NCBI GenBank assembly: GCA_031376285.1
Contig: JANMDN010000086.1
Span: 1 to 64,000 of the forward strand
DNA length: 64,000 bases
Reading direction: 5' to 3'
From: JANMDN01 sp031376285
GTDB taxonomy: Bacteria > Actinomycetota > Thermoleophilia > Miltoncostaeales > Miltoncostaeaceae
Below the pieces are notes generated by a model. It had not been told where the DNA came from and made no database searches. It saw only the letters and a list, made by a program, of their open reading frames with translations. Shown here one piece after another: positions 34,545 through 43,474 of this stretch. Each line of letters begins with the position of its first letter. The stretch's first letter is position 1. The position numbers and the translations under genes were made by a program.

Positions 34545-34683
34545 TATGGCACCTCGGGCGCGCTGACCGCAAGCTCTGCTGCCAGCCTCGACCGATCGGG
34601 CGTCGTACGACGGGGTGTTCCGGGAGGCAGGTTCGTCGAGCCTCACATCCTGGTGCGCGTCGACGACAACGGCGACGAGAGCG

Positions 34684-34827
34684 ATGGAGGAGTTTGCCGC
34701 GCATCGCCGTCGGGCGGTGGAAACCTTCCGCGCCACCATCGGTTTCAGGGCACTGCAACGGCCGTTGTCGGGTCAGTCGCTTGCGGCAGGAGGGCGGGCA
34801 TCCGACGTGGAATCGATCGGCCGATGA
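34684..34827 (+). CDS. possible small protein overlapping the next gene
   Basis: 47 codons (MEEFAAHRRRAVETFRATIG at the start), basic and helical at the N terminus. GAGAG precedes ATG 34684. Its TGA forms an ATGA overlap with the start of the 34824 gene, the junction type used throughout this window, which is the main argument for it. An upstream start in the same frame at 34615 is possible. No family recognised. Confidence 0.35.
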   Translation: MEEFAAHRRRAVETFRATIGFRALQRPLSGQSLAAGGRASDVESIGR

Positions 34828-35231
34828 CGATTGATCACGGCGACCACGGAATTCCAGGCCACCCGCTCCCGGGAGCGCTCCGCTTGACCGGTCGACAACT
34901 CCACGATGCGCGCCTGCTGGTGCGCGACGTGATCTGCGGGCTCACTGACGAGTGGACCGAGGCTGGTGTCGCTGGGAGCTGGTTCGCGGCCTTTGATCGC
35001 GCGGCCCGGCTACAGGAAGCACTCGGCACCGTCGATGCTCCGCTCGTCGCACCGTCGGGCGCGCTCAGCCCGGAGCTTGCCGAGGCGCTCCTCGAGTTCG
35101 CCTCCGATGAAGTACGCCTCGCGTGGAAGTGGCTGGCTGACGGCATGGAGGACTCGATCCAGCGGACCGCCATCGAAGAGCGCGAAGCACGGGCGGGTCG
35201 GGTGCTCCAAGCCGTCGGCGACGGCGGCTGA
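34824..35231 (+). CDS. hypothetical helical protein
   Basis: 135 aa, predominantly alpha-helical (ARLLVRDVICGLTDEWTEAG, LAEALLEFASDEVRLAWKWL, DSIQRTAIEEREARAGRVL), acidic, no signal peptide or known motif. It loosely recalls the C-terminal helical halves of the nearby HTH proteins, but I cannot establish homology by eye. It lies between tRNA-Sec and tRNA-Arg. Confidence 0.45.
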   Translation: MTIDHGDHGIPGHPLPGALRLTGRQLHDARLLVRDVICGLTDEWTEAGVAGSWFAAFDRAARLQEALGTVDAPLVAPSGALSPELAEALLEFASDEVRLAWKWLADGMEDSIQRTAIEEREARAGRVLQAVGDGG

Positions 35232-35377
35232 GTCGCTGGCGAGCCGCGATGGGGCGCGTTGGTGCCATCGTGTGCAGAGAGAGCCATCCGAGTCGTGCCA
35301 TGCACGGACGTCGGGCGGCCAGCCATCGTCGGGCGGAGAGCGATGGGCCCAGATGCGCGCACCCGAAGAATCTTGAG

Positions 35378-35450
35378 TGCCCTCGGCAGGATTCGAACCT
35401 GCGACACCAGGTTTAGGAAACCTGTGCTCTATCCCCTGAGCTACGAGGGC
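35378..35450 (-). tRNA. tRNA-Arg (anticodon CCT)
   Basis: 73 nt on the minus strand. Acceptor GCCCTCG/CGAGGGC with A discriminator; D-arm GCTCAGGGGATAGAGC; anticodon stem CAGGT/ACCTG around TTCCTAA (CCT); T-arm GCAGG-TTCGAAT-CCTGC. CCA not encoded. Confidence 0.95.
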
Positions 35451-35485
35451 GGGGACGGTCAAGGATAGTCGTCGCGGGCGGGCGG

Positions 35486-35992
35486 CTACATCCTGAGCAG
35501 GTACTGCTCCCAGCTCTGCGGACGTCTCGGCGCCGCCACGGTGATGAAGACCGACGGCGCCGGCGGACGCGGCGCGGTCTTCGGGAACATCTGGATCTCG
35601 TGGGGAAGCCGGTTGCCCTTGCGGGAGTTGCACGGCGCGCAGGCCGTGACGACGTTGTCCCAGCCTGACCCACCCCCGCGGCTGCAGGGAATGACGTGGT
35701 CGACCGTCAGCCGCGACGTCGCTCCGCAGTACTGGCAGGCGTAACCGTCGCGAGCGAAGAGCGCCCGTCGGGTGATCTTGCGGTTCTCGTAGCGGGGCAC
35801 GCGGACCATGTAGTTCAGCCTGATGACGTGCGGCCGAGCGTGCGTCGCGTGAAAGCTCCGGATCCGGCGCTCGGACTGCTCGAGCACTTCCGCCTTCTCC
35901 TTCAGGACCAGGTTCACGGCGCGGTGCAGCGAGCACACGTTGATGGGCTCGTAGGTCGCATTCAAGACCAACACCTGCCGGCTTCGGCTCAT
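35486..35992 (-). CDS. HNH endonuclease family protein
   Basis: 168 aa. N-terminal VLVLNATYEPINVCSLHRAV is the standard opening of a broadly conserved bacterial HNH family; the zinc-HNH core is YACQYCG, LTVDHVIPCSRGG, WDNVVTACAPCNSRKG. All four zinc Cys and the catalytic His are present. The cellular role is not established; single-copy chromosomal location argues against a homing element. Confidence 0.88.
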   Translation of the reverse strand: MSRSRQVLVLNATYEPINVCSLHRAVNLVLKEKAEVLEQSERRIRSFHATHARPHVIRLNYMVRVPRYENRKITRRALFARDGYACQYCGATSRLTVDHVIPCSRGGGSGWDNVVTACAPCNSRKGNRLPHEIQMFPKTAPRPPAPSVFITVAAPRRPQSWEQYLLRM

Positions 35993-36078
35993 GGCCTGAT
36001 CTCCGGTCGGAACTCACTGTTTGGAGGCGCCCGAGGGAGTGTAGCCACGTTTACGGCCATCGCGACGGCCGACCGGGC

Positions 36079-36591
36079 TTAGGCGGCCGAGCGTCGCCTC
36101 GGCCGGCCGGTTGCCATCTCGATCGCGCGCTCCTCCTCAGGAGAGAGCCGCTGCTCCGAGACGCCCTTGACGAGCTCTTTGAGATAGACCCGGGCATGGT
36201 CGCGGGCGTGCAAGCAGGTCAGCACCGCACCGGTGTCCGTACCATCGATGAACGCGATCGACCAGGACTGCTGGCCACCCATGTCGCGGTAGGCGTCGTA
36301 ACGGATCAGGCCCTCGAAGCGGAGTGACTTGCGCAGCTCGGTCTCGGTGGCCTCTGCCTGATGGCCCACAAGGGCCTCAAGGTCGCGAAGGGACGTCTCG
36401 AGGCGTGTCAGGGTCTGGTGCAGGTCGTGCTGGCGAGAGGCGAGGTCGCCGGTCACACCATCGGGAAGCAGCGTGCGCTGGGCGGAGCGGACCCTGCGCA
36501 GGGTCAGCCAAAGCACGAGGCAGGCCACGAGCGCCAGGAACGCGGCGCCGCCCGCGCCCAGCGCGATCCAACCGGTCAGATCAGTGCTCAC
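36079..36591 (-). CDS. DUF4446 membrane protein
   Basis: 170 aa. One N-terminal transmembrane helix (WIALGAGGAAFLALVACLVLWL), a coiled-coil-like segment (RQHDLHQTLTRLETSLRDLEALV), then the DUF4446 core FEGLIRYDAYRDMGGQQSWSI and VLTCLHARDHARVYLK. In other Gram-positive genomes this family often lies near chromosome-partition genes; none is seen here. Function unknown. Confidence 0.8.
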   Translation of the reverse strand: MSTDLTGWIALGAGGAAFLALVACLVLWLTLRRVRSAQRTLLPDGVTGDLASRQHDLHQTLTRLETSLRDLEALVGHQAEATETELRKSLRFEGLIRYDAYRDMGGQQSWSIAFIDGTDTGAVLTCLHARDHARVYLKELVKGVSEQRLSPEEERAIEMATGRPRRRSAA

Positions 36592-36632
36592 GGGGGGTGA
36601 GTCTAGCCCCCGGTGCGGCAGGCCTCCCCCGA

Positions 36633-37874
36633 CTAGAGGCCGATCTTCACCCGGTACTCGAAGACGTTGTTGGCGGTGTTCTTCTCACCCGTGACGGCGG
36701 CGACCTCGACACGGAGGCTCGCGGTCTCAAACGGCGGGCTATCGGGTGGATCGACCTGCACGTCCTTGACCTGCTTGGGGTCGATGCTGTCGATGACGGC
36801 CGTCTTCTCCTGAGGCGATCCGGAGGCGGGATCGTAGGTGACCTTGACCGTCACGTTCGTCTCTTGGAAGTCGCCCGAGTTCTCGACCGAGACCAGCCAC
36901 TTCAGGTTTGGACCGGCTTTCACGTTCACGGTGGTTCCCGGAATGAGCTGTGTCGTGCTCGGCTGGCCGAGGGCCACGACTTTGGTGATGCCGTTCCCGT
37001 GAGCGTTCCCGGTGCCGGTGGTGGTTGCTCCCGTCGTCGCGGTGCTCGCGGTCTTTCGCTGCAGCTTCGGGAGGATCTCCTTCTTGATCACCGACGGCGC
37101 CAGGAACTCTTGGTTCTGAAGGAAGATGTCCTTGTCGGCAACCTCGAGCCCGCGGATCTTCTCTTTCGCGAGGGCATCCTGTGTCGGTTTTGCCCAGGAT
37201 TGCTGGTAGATCACGTCGCTTGCCCCGAAGAGCTTCATCTCGGCGGCGATGCGGGTGGCGGCGACCTCGAGATCACTCGTCTTCTCGGAAACCTTGGAAA
37301 CTTTGTCGGCGAGGCCCCGAATGCCGTTTGCTCGGTAGGTCAGGGCGCTAATCAGGCTCGTGTTCTCGTCGCGCAGCGCGTCGGGCGGCTTCAAATCCTT
37401 CTTTGCCTTCTCCTTGAGGGCTTCTGCCTTCTGGGCGAGGCCCTTGAGCAGGGCCGTGACCTCCGCTGGCGTCTTGCCTTGCTGGTTGCTCAAAATGTTG
37501 ATGAGCTGGGTGCCCTGATTCTTGGAGTCGCCGGTGATCGAGCCGGACTGCGTCACGTAGGTTCGGTAGGACGACACGAGGCGATCCTGACGGCAGCTCC
37601 TGATCACGACGGTCATGACGACGATGAGAAGGATCGCCGCGGCGAGGGCCGCGAGCAGACGGACGCCGGGCTGCTGCAGCGCGTTGCCGGCCGAGGGGCG
37701 TCGCCCTCTTGGTCCTCCGGGGCCTCCCCCGGGGCGCGAGCGACGTGGACGGTCCCCGGGATCGCGCGGCGCACGCGGGGGCCGCGACTCCGAGCGCGAC
37801 CGGCCCGAACGCCGCGAGGGCTCCGGGCGGTCGTCAACGGTTTCGAGGTCGGCGAATGGATCGTCGGTCGACAT
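36633..37874 (-). CDS. single-pass membrane protein with extracellular C-terminal domain
   Basis: 413 aa. A disordered Arg/Pro/Gly-rich cytoplasmic N terminus (about 1-70), one transmembrane helix (LLAALAAAILLIVVMTVVI), then an extracellular helical region (KGLAQKAEALKEKAKKDL) and a Thr-rich linker (TATTGATTTGTG). The C-terminal beta domain (VNVKAGPNLKWLVSVENSG, NTANNVFEYRVKIGL) looks like a CARDB/DUF11-type adhesion fold. Substrate or partner unknown. It sits 41 bp upstream of DUF4446 and may share its operon. Confidence 0.6.
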   Translation of the reverse strand: MSTDDPFADLETVDDRPEPSRRSGRSRSESRPPRAPRDPGDRPRRSRPGGGPGGPRGRRPSAGNALQQPGVRLLAALAAAILLIVVMTVVIRSCRQDRLVSSYRTYVTQSGSITGDSKNQGTQLINILSNQQGKTPAEVTALLKGLAQKAEALKEKAKKDLKPPDALRDENTSLISALTYRANGIRGLADKVSKVSEKTSDLEVAATRIAAEMKLFGASDVIYQQSWAKPTQDALAKEKIRGLEVADKDIFLQNQEFLAPSVIKKEILPKLQRKTASTATTGATTTGTGNAHGNGITKVVALGQPSTTQLIPGTTVNVKAGPNLKWLVSVENSGDFQETNVTVKVTYDPASGSPQEKTAVIDSIDPKQVKDVQVDPPDSPPFETASLRVEVAAVTGEKNTANNVFEYRVKIGL

Positions 37875-37943
37875 GCCCTACTGCTCTCGGATTCCCATCG
37901 GCAATGCCCTGACGTCGATCACGGGTCGCTCCCATCGAGGTAG

Positions 37944-38027
37944 TGGGCGAGGGGGGACTCGAACCCCCACACTCTTGCGAGCACAGAAACCTGAATCCTG
38001 CGTGTCTACCAATTCCACCACTCGCCC
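37944..38027 (-). tRNA. tRNA-Leu (anticodon CAG)
   Basis: 84 nt on the minus strand. Acceptor GGGCGAG/CTCGCCC with A discriminator; anticodon stem CAGGA/TTCTG around TTCAGGT (CAG); class II variable arm GCTCGCAAGAGTGT; T-arm GGGGG-TTCGAGT-CCCCC. Confidence 0.95.
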
Positions 38028-38081
38028 ATTGCTCCTACCAAGCAGGACTTTTGATCCTACCAGGGGCTTCGGTTGCCCCAG

Positions 38082-39818
38082 ATGAAACTCGTCCGGGGCA
38101 GGGAGGGCACCGGGCGGTGGCGAACCAGCTTTGACGTGCCCTCTCGAACTCGCCACGCCACGCCCGCAGCACGTGCGCGGCCAGAGCCAGTGCTCGGCCG
38201 CTACCAACTCCACGAGCTGATCGGGCAGGGAGCGACGGCGCGCGTCTATCGGGCGTCAGATCGGCGCACCGGCGGCGAGGTCGCTCTCAAGGAGATCGTG
38301 CTCCAGGAGGGGCTTGCGCGCCGTGTGCGGGCAGAGGTGCGTGCCGCGGCCCGGCTCTCGCATCGATCGATTGCCAGATTGCTCGATTGGGGGCAGGAGG
38401 GGCCGACGGTCTACCTGGCCTGGGAGCTTGTCGATGGGCCGTCGCTCGCCGAACTCCTCATGCGGAGCCGCCCACCCGGCCCGGTTCGCATGTTGCGAAT
38501 TGTGGCCGACGTGCTCGATGGCCTCGCGCACGCGCACTCGCGGGGCGTCGTCCATCGTGACGTCAAGCCCGCCAACGTCTTGGTTGGCTCCGACGGCCGG
38601 GCACGCCTGGCCGACTTCGGGGTCGCCCGCCTGGTCGACGAAGGGCGGCTGACCCGGAGCGGTGTGACCGTCGGGACGATGGCCTACATGGCACCCGAGC
38701 AGGCCATGGGTATCGACGCCACGGGAGCGACCGACGTCTACGCCGCGTGCCTGGTGCTCTTCGAGGGGCTGACCGGCCGCAACCCGCTCGCGACCGGGAA
38801 CCCTGCCGAGACGGCCCGCCGTGCCGCCGCCGCCGACCTCCCTGACCTCGCAGACGAGCGCCCGGACCTTCCGCGCCGGGTTCTCGATCTTGTCGCGTCA
38901 GGGCTCGTCCGCGATCCGGCCGCGCGCCCGACAGCCTCCGCGCTCGGTCGGGCGCTTCGCGAGGAGGCAAGGCGCATGAGCGCGCCCAGCGCCGCGCGGC
39001 CACCCATGCTGGCGATGCTCGCACGAGGCGCAGGCGCGGTCGCGGCATTCATGGCGATGGTCGCAGTCCTCACCGGGATGGGCATGCCGGGTCTTGCCGC
39101 GCTGGCCGCGCTTGGGGTCACCGCGACCCTCGCGACACTCATTCCGCGACTTGCCTGCGTCGTCGCGTTCAGTGCCCTTGTTGGGCTCCTGCTCGGCGCC
39201 CTGGCGCCAGCGATTGCGCTCGGCGCCGTCGCGGGCGTTGCCCTCGGCCTCCCCATGCGTGGGCACCCGGCACTGCTCCTCGTGCCCGCGGTTGCCCCGA
39301 TCGCGTTCGCAAGCGGCGCTGGAGTCCTTTACTGCCTGCTTGCCGGCTCGATTCGAGGACAGACACGGCGAGCGTGGGCTGCCGCCGCGGGGGCGTTCGT
39401 GGCGATCTCCGTACAACTCTGGCTCGGGGCGAGCGGACTGCTCTTCTCGCCTGAAACCCGGATGGGGCTCGGAAGCCAGCTCGGCGACGGACACTCAATT
39501 CGCGGCGCGGTCGCGGCAATCAGTTCCGCCATAACCGATCGCCCCGATGGAGTCGTGGGGCTCGTGGTCGTCGTCGTCGCATCGCTCACCCTGCCCCGCG
39601 TCGTGGCCCAGCGCGGCGGCGCGCAAGCGCTTGCAATGGTGGCGTGGATGGGCTTTGTCGTCCTCACGGCCGGCCTTGCGCCGGGGAGCGCCGGTGTGGG
39701 CGCGCTTCTCACCCCAATCGCCCTCTCCGGGCTCGCCGGTGTCGCGGCGGTTGGCCTCCTGCGTCGCCCCGGTGGCCCGGCACCCCGGGCATCAGGTACC
39801 CTGAAGCCAGTCCGATGA
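38082..39818 (+). CDS. Ser/Thr protein kinase fused to a polytopic membrane domain
   Basis: About 578 aa. Kinase domain with GQGATARVY (Gly loop), VALKE (ATP Lys), HRDVKPANV (catalytic loop), DFG and MAPEQ. After about residue 300 come eight or so hydrophobic helices (for example GAGAVAAFMAMVAVLTGMG, LALVGLVVVVVASLTL-like segments) instead of a PASTA sensor, so this is not a PknA/PknB-type receptor. The start is uncertain: ATG 38082 or GTG 38136. First gene of the ten-gene plus-strand block; its stop overlaps the FHA gene by 4 bp. Confidence 0.85.
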   Translation: MKLVRGREGTGRWRTSFDVPSRTRHATPAARARPEPVLGRYQLHELIGQGATARVYRASDRRTGGEVALKEIVLQEGLARRVRAEVRAAARLSHRSIARLLDWGQEGPTVYLAWELVDGPSLAELLMRSRPPGPVRMLRIVADVLDGLAHAHSRGVVHRDVKPANVLVGSDGRARLADFGVARLVDEGRLTRSGVTVGTMAYMAPEQAMGIDATGATDVYAACLVLFEGLTGRNPLATGNPAETARRAAAADLPDLADERPDLPRRVLDLVASGLVRDPAARPTASALGRALREEARRMSAPSAARPPMLAMLARGAGAVAAFMAMVAVLTGMGMPGLAALAALGVTATLATLIPRLACVVAFSALVGLLLGALAPAIALGAVAGVALGLPMRGHPALLLVPAVAPIAFASGAGVLYCLLAGSIRGQTRRAWAAAAGAFVAISVQLWLGASGLLFSPETRMGLGSQLGDGHSIRGAVAAISSAITDRPDGVVGLVVVVVASLTLPRVVAQRGGAQALAMVAWMGFVVLTAGLAPGSAGVGALLTPIALSGLAGVAAVGLLRRPGGPAPRASGTLKPVR

Positions 39819-40864
39819 GCCTTCTCAAGTCCATTGAGCAGAAGATCGAAGGAGCCGTCGAGCGCGGTTTCGGGCGGATCTTCCGCAGTCCGGTCCAGCC
39901 GGTTGAACTCGCGCGCAAGCTTGCCCGCGAGATGGATGCCGGCAAGCGCGTGTCGGTCGCGGGCATCTACGCCCCGAACGACTTCACCATATTTCTCTCT
40001 CCCACGGACCGAGAGGCGTTCTCGAGCTTCGAGCCCTCCTTGCAGGGTGAGCTTTCGGCATACCTCACCGACCACGCGCGTGAGGCGCAGCTCACGCTGA
40101 GTGGCCCTCCAGGGGTGAACTTCGAAACCGATAGCGACCTGCGCGTTGGGGAGTTCGGCATCGCGGCGCGCGTCTCGGACCGCTCCGCGCTGACGCCGTC
40201 TCGACCGGCGCCGCCTGTGCCGAGTCGGGCGGAGGAGAAGATCGCCGAAGCGCCCATTGTCGCGTCGCCGACGCCTGCCGCCCAAGTCGACGAGCCGGCT
40301 CTCGACGAACGCCCCGAGGGGCTCCTTCCAGCGGCAGGTGAGGACGTCAGCGTTGCGGGGGCCGAGGACGGCACCGACTCCGGGCATACCGCCGAGCCGC
40401 TCGCCGCGCCTGCTCCAGCGCTCGTTCCCGCGCTTCCTGCTCCGTCGCTTGGCGCCCCGCCCGTAGTGCCGCCGCCCGCGCCGCCGCCCGCGGTGGTCCC
40501 GGCGACCCCGAACGACGCGCTCCGCGGGGTGCAGGGAACCCAGATCATCACGCCCGAGCAGGCGCGCGCGGCCGGCCTCGTTCGCGAGGACGTCGTCACC
40601 CTCACCATCGGCTCGGAGCGCCACCGCGTGACCAAGCGCACGACCACGATGGGCCGCAGCCGAGACTGCGACGTTGTGATCGCCGATTCGAACGCAAGCC
40701 GTGTCCACATCGAGATCCGCCACGTCGGCTCCGAGTTCCTACTCGTTGACATGAAGTCCACCAATGGCACGCGAGTGAACGGTAAGCGGATCACCCGGCA
40801 CCAGCTGAGCGACGGCGACGTGATCGAGCTCGGCACGACCCAGATCGCGGTCGAGCGCACATGA
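39815..40864 (+). CDS. fhaA: FhaA-like protein: DUF3662 + FHA
   Basis: 349 aa. The N-terminal DUF3662 domain (SLLKSIEQKIEGAVERGFGR) is followed by a long Pro/Ala-rich linker and a C-terminal FHA domain with MGRSRDCDVVI, ASRVHIEI and STNGTRVNGK, which reads phosphothreonine. In actinobacteria FhaA links Ser/Thr kinases to peptidoglycan precursor flipping (MviN/CwlM). Overlaps both neighbours by 4 bp. Confidence 0.9.
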   Translation: MSLLKSIEQKIEGAVERGFGRIFRSPVQPVELARKLAREMDAGKRVSVAGIYAPNDFTIFLSPTDREAFSSFEPSLQGELSAYLTDHAREAQLTLSGPPGVNFETDSDLRVGEFGIAARVSDRSALTPSRPAPPVPSRAEEKIAEAPIVASPTPAAQVDEPALDERPEGLLPAAGEDVSVAGAEDGTDSGHTAEPLAAPAPALVPALPAPSLGAPPVVPPPAPPPAVVPATPNDALRGVQGTQIITPEQARAAGLVREDVVTLTIGSERHRVTKRTTTMGRSRDCDVVIADSNASRVHIEIRHVGSEFLLVDMKSTNGTRVNGKRITRHQLSDGDVIELGTTQIAVERT

Positions 40865-41511
40865 GCGAGACCTGGCTCCTCGCGGCACAGGGCCTTGTCC
40901 TGCTGCTCCTCTTCGCGTTCGTCTGGGCGGTCGCCCGCTCGGCGGCGCGCGGGCTCGGAGAGCTCGACCTTGTCGCCTCGGCGACACCGACCGCGCTCGA
41001 TACGCCCTCGGTCCGCGTGATCCCGCAGCCGCCACCGGAGGTGCGACCGGTCCCAGCCGCCACGGCGCCGCCCATCCCAAGCGACACCCGTCCCCAACCG
41101 GTCGTCACGTCACCGACCTACGACCCGGACGAGATCGCGGCCATTCACGACGTGCAGGTCCCGCCAACCGAGGCGCCCAGGCCAACCGACACCAGCACCT
41201 TTGGCCTGAACGAGAACATTCGACCGCGTCTTATCGTCGACGCGTCGACCTCGCTCACAGTCGGGCTCGAAGTCGAGCTTGAGGGGGGCGTCACGATCGG
41301 TCGCTCCCGCTCGAGTCAGCTCTGCATGGATGACTCGTTCGTCTCTCACATGCACGCCAGGATTTTCCGCCGAGGCCCGTTTTACTTCATCGAGGACCTC
41401 GGCTCGACCAACGGGACCTACATCAACGGCCGGCGCGTCGACGGTCAGGGGCAGCTCAAGGTCCACGATGAGCTGCGAATGGGCGAGACCGTCCTGCGAT
41501 ACGAGGAATGA
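40861..41511 (+). CDS. fhaB: FhaB/FipA-type FHA membrane protein
   Basis: 216 aa. A single N-terminal membrane helix (LLAAQGLVLLLLFAFVWAVA), a Pro-rich linker and a C-terminal FHA domain: TIGRSRSSQLCMDD, VSHMHARIF, GSTNGTYINGRRV. A phosphothreonine reader expected to bring phosphorylated partners to the division or elongation site. 4-bp overlaps on both sides. Confidence 0.9.
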   Translation: MSETWLLAAQGLVLLLLFAFVWAVARSAARGLGELDLVASATPTALDTPSVRVIPQPPPEVRPVPAATAPPIPSDTRPQPVVTSPTYDPDEIAAIHDVQVPPTEAPRPTDTSTFGLNENIRPRLIVDASTSLTVGLEVELEGGVTIGRSRSSQLCMDDSFVSHMHARIFRRGPFYFIEDLGSTNGTYINGRRVDGQGQLKVHDELRMGETVLRYEE

Positions 41512-42224
41512 CCTCCGGCGCGGCCCGGGTCCGCGAAGCCGCGCTGGCCAGCCACGTCGGCCTGGTTCGCGAGGCAAACGAAGACCGAACCCTTCTGCGC
41601 CCGCCAATCCTCGGCGTGGCCGACGGAGTCGGTGGAGCGCTTGCAGGGGGACGGGCCGCCCAGACCGTCGTCGATCGGGTCAGCCAACTCGGCAACGACC
41701 CGAGCGTGGCCGAGGTCTGCGAAGGCCTCGGGGACGCCAATCGTGCGCTCCTTGCCGAGATCGCCCACAACCCAAGCCTCGCAGGCATGGGGAGCACGGC
41801 CACACTCACCCTCGTCCGCGAGCGGCACTTGGACGTCGTGCACGTGGGCGACTCGCGCGCGTATCTGTTGCGCTCCGGCGACCTTCGCCAGCTGACCGAG
41901 GATCACTCGCTCGTCGCGGAGCTCGTTCGCGCTGGCGCGCTCTCGGTGGAGGAAGCCGCGCTCCACCCTCGTCGGAACGTCATCACGAAAGCGATCGGAG
42001 CCGAGGACACCCTCGAGCCCGACGCGCGGTCCATACCAACCGAGCCCGGCGACATCGTCCTCGTCTGCTCCGACGGACTGTCCGGACAGGTTCCCGATGA
42101 GGAGATCCGGAGCCTGATCCAGGCCGCCCCGAGCCTCGACTCGGCCGCCACTCGCCTGGTCGAGGCGGCCAACTCGGCGGGTGGAGCCGACAACGTCAGC
42201 GTCGTCCTCGCGAGGCTGGCGTGA
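41508..42224 (+). CDS. PP2C-family Ser/Thr phosphatase, soluble
   Basis: 238 aa, catalytic domain only. Metal motifs: REANEDR, LGVADGVGGALAG, GMGSTATL, VGDSRAYLL, CSDGLSG and GGADNVSVV. Removes phosphate placed by the operon kinases. Unlike the next gene it lacks a membrane helix, so the two phosphatases may act at different places. 4-bp overlaps on both sides. Confidence 0.92.
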   Translation: MTSGAARVREAALASHVGLVREANEDRTLLRPPILGVADGVGGALAGGRAAQTVVDRVSQLGNDPSVAEVCEGLGDANRALLAEIAHNPSLAGMGSTATLTLVRERHLDVVHVGDSRAYLLRSGDLRQLTEDHSLVAELVRAGALSVEEAALHPRRNVITKAIGAEDTLEPDARSIPTEPGDIVLVCSDGLSGQVPDEEIRSLIQAAPSLDSAATRLVEAANSAGGADNVSVVLARLA

Positions 42225-43474
42225 GCAGCCCAAGCGACGAGACCGGGCCGGAGCCTACCCAGACCGAGGGCGTGCTCGCGATCACCGAGGTCGCGCGACG
42301 GTCTGATGTCGGCAGGCGCCGCACCCACAACGAGGATCGTGACCTCGTCGCCCCTCCGGTGCTCGCGGTTGCCGATGGCCTCGGTGGCCAGCGCGCCGGG
42401 GAGGTCGCCGCCGCGATCGCCATCGAAGCGGTCGCCCGCATCGTCGGCAGCCCGTCTCCGGGAGCGATGCGCGCGGCGGCCGAGGAGGCCAACCGCACGA
42501 TCCGGCGCATGGCGGGCCGAAGCCCTGAGCGCGCCGGGATGGGCACAACGCTCACCGCGGCACTCCTCGCGCATGGCCGAATCTGGGTCGCACACGTCGG
42601 CGACTCGCGGGCGTACCTCTATCGCGACAGGGAACTCCAACGCCTCACGAGCGACCACTCGGTCGTTGCCGAGCTTGTCCGGCGCGGAGACCTGACGGCC
42701 GAGGAGGCTGATCGCCACCCCCAACGAAACGTGATCACCCGCGCGCTCGGCGCCGAGCCGATCGTTCGCGTCGACCAAGTCGAGGTTCCCGCGCGCGCAG
42801 ACGACGTCATCCTCCTCTGCTCCGACGGCCTTTGCGCCCTCGTGCCCGACGGCGAGGTCGAGGCGATGTTGCAGCGCGAGGGCGACCTCGACGCATGCGC
42901 CGGAGCGCTCACGGCCGCCGCGAACGAGGCCGGTGGCATCGACAACATCACCGTCGTGCTCGCGCGCATCGGCGTCGGAAACCAAGCGGAGGTGCTTCCG
43001 AGCGAGCGTCCGAAGTCCGGCGACACCGCACCACACCCTGTCGTGGCCGCCGCCGAGCCGGTGACTGTCCTCGGGAAGACTCCACCGTCTCCTCGCCGAA
43101 ACGCCGAGCGCCCCAGCCGCCGGACCTCGGTGCTCGAGCACGTGGATCGCCCTCGGCGGGGATCTCGCGCACGGGTTCCGCTGCTCATCTCGCTGGTAGT
43201 GCTGGCCGTCGCCGGGGGGGCGGCGACCTGGGTGGGTTCGCGCAGCTACTTCCTGGATAGCGACGCGTCCGGTCAGGTCCGTCTCCATCACGGGCTTCCC
43301 TTTGAATTCGGGCCGATCAAAATGTTCACCGAGGGTCAGGTGATCGGCGTGCCCGCCGCCACGGTTCGGGCCGCCGAGCCCCAGGCGCTCGGACGCACGC
43401 TGATGGGTAAGGGTGAGGCGACGCTCCTCGCAGCTCGGCTGGTCTGGCGATACGGCCTTCCGGTGATCTCGTGA
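42221..43474 (+). CDS. pstP: PP2C-family Ser/Thr phosphatase with membrane anchor (PstP-like)
   Basis: 417 aa. PP2C core RRTHNEDR, LAVADGLGGQRAG, GMGTTLTAAL, VGDSRAYLY, CSDGLCA, GGIDNITVV; then a basic linker, one transmembrane helix (VPLLISLVVLAVAGGAATWVG) and an extracellular tail of about 80 aa. This architecture matches PstP, the usual single PP2C of this operon; here it follows a soluble copy. Confidence 0.9.
   Translation: MSSPSDETGPEPTQTEGVLAITEVARRSDVGRRRTHNEDRDLVAPPVLAVADGLGGQRAGEVAAAIAIEAVARIVGSPSPGAMRAAAEEANRTIRRMAGRSPERAGMGTTLTAALLAHGRIWVAHVGDSRAYLYRDRELQRLTSDHSVVAELVRRGDLTAEEADRHPQRNVITRALGAEPIVRVDQVEVPARADDVILLCSDGLCALVPDGEVEAMLQREGDLDACAGALTAAANEAGGIDNITVVLARIGVGNQAEVLPSERPKSGDTAPHPVVAAAEPVTVLGKTPPSPRRNAERPSRRTSVLEHVDRPRRGSRARVPLLISLVVLAVAGGAATWVGSRSYFLDSDASGQVRLHHGLPFEFGPIKMFTEGQVIGVPAATVRAAEPQALGRTLMGKGEATLLAARLVWRYGLPVIS

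Noticed and set aside
35486..35992. HNH gene as homing endonuclease or mobile intron
   Set aside because: It is a conserved free-standing family with no intron or intein context.
39329..40723. Minus-strand open frame of 464 codons
   Set aside because: Covers the kinase and FHA genes in antisense; those have clear domain motifs.
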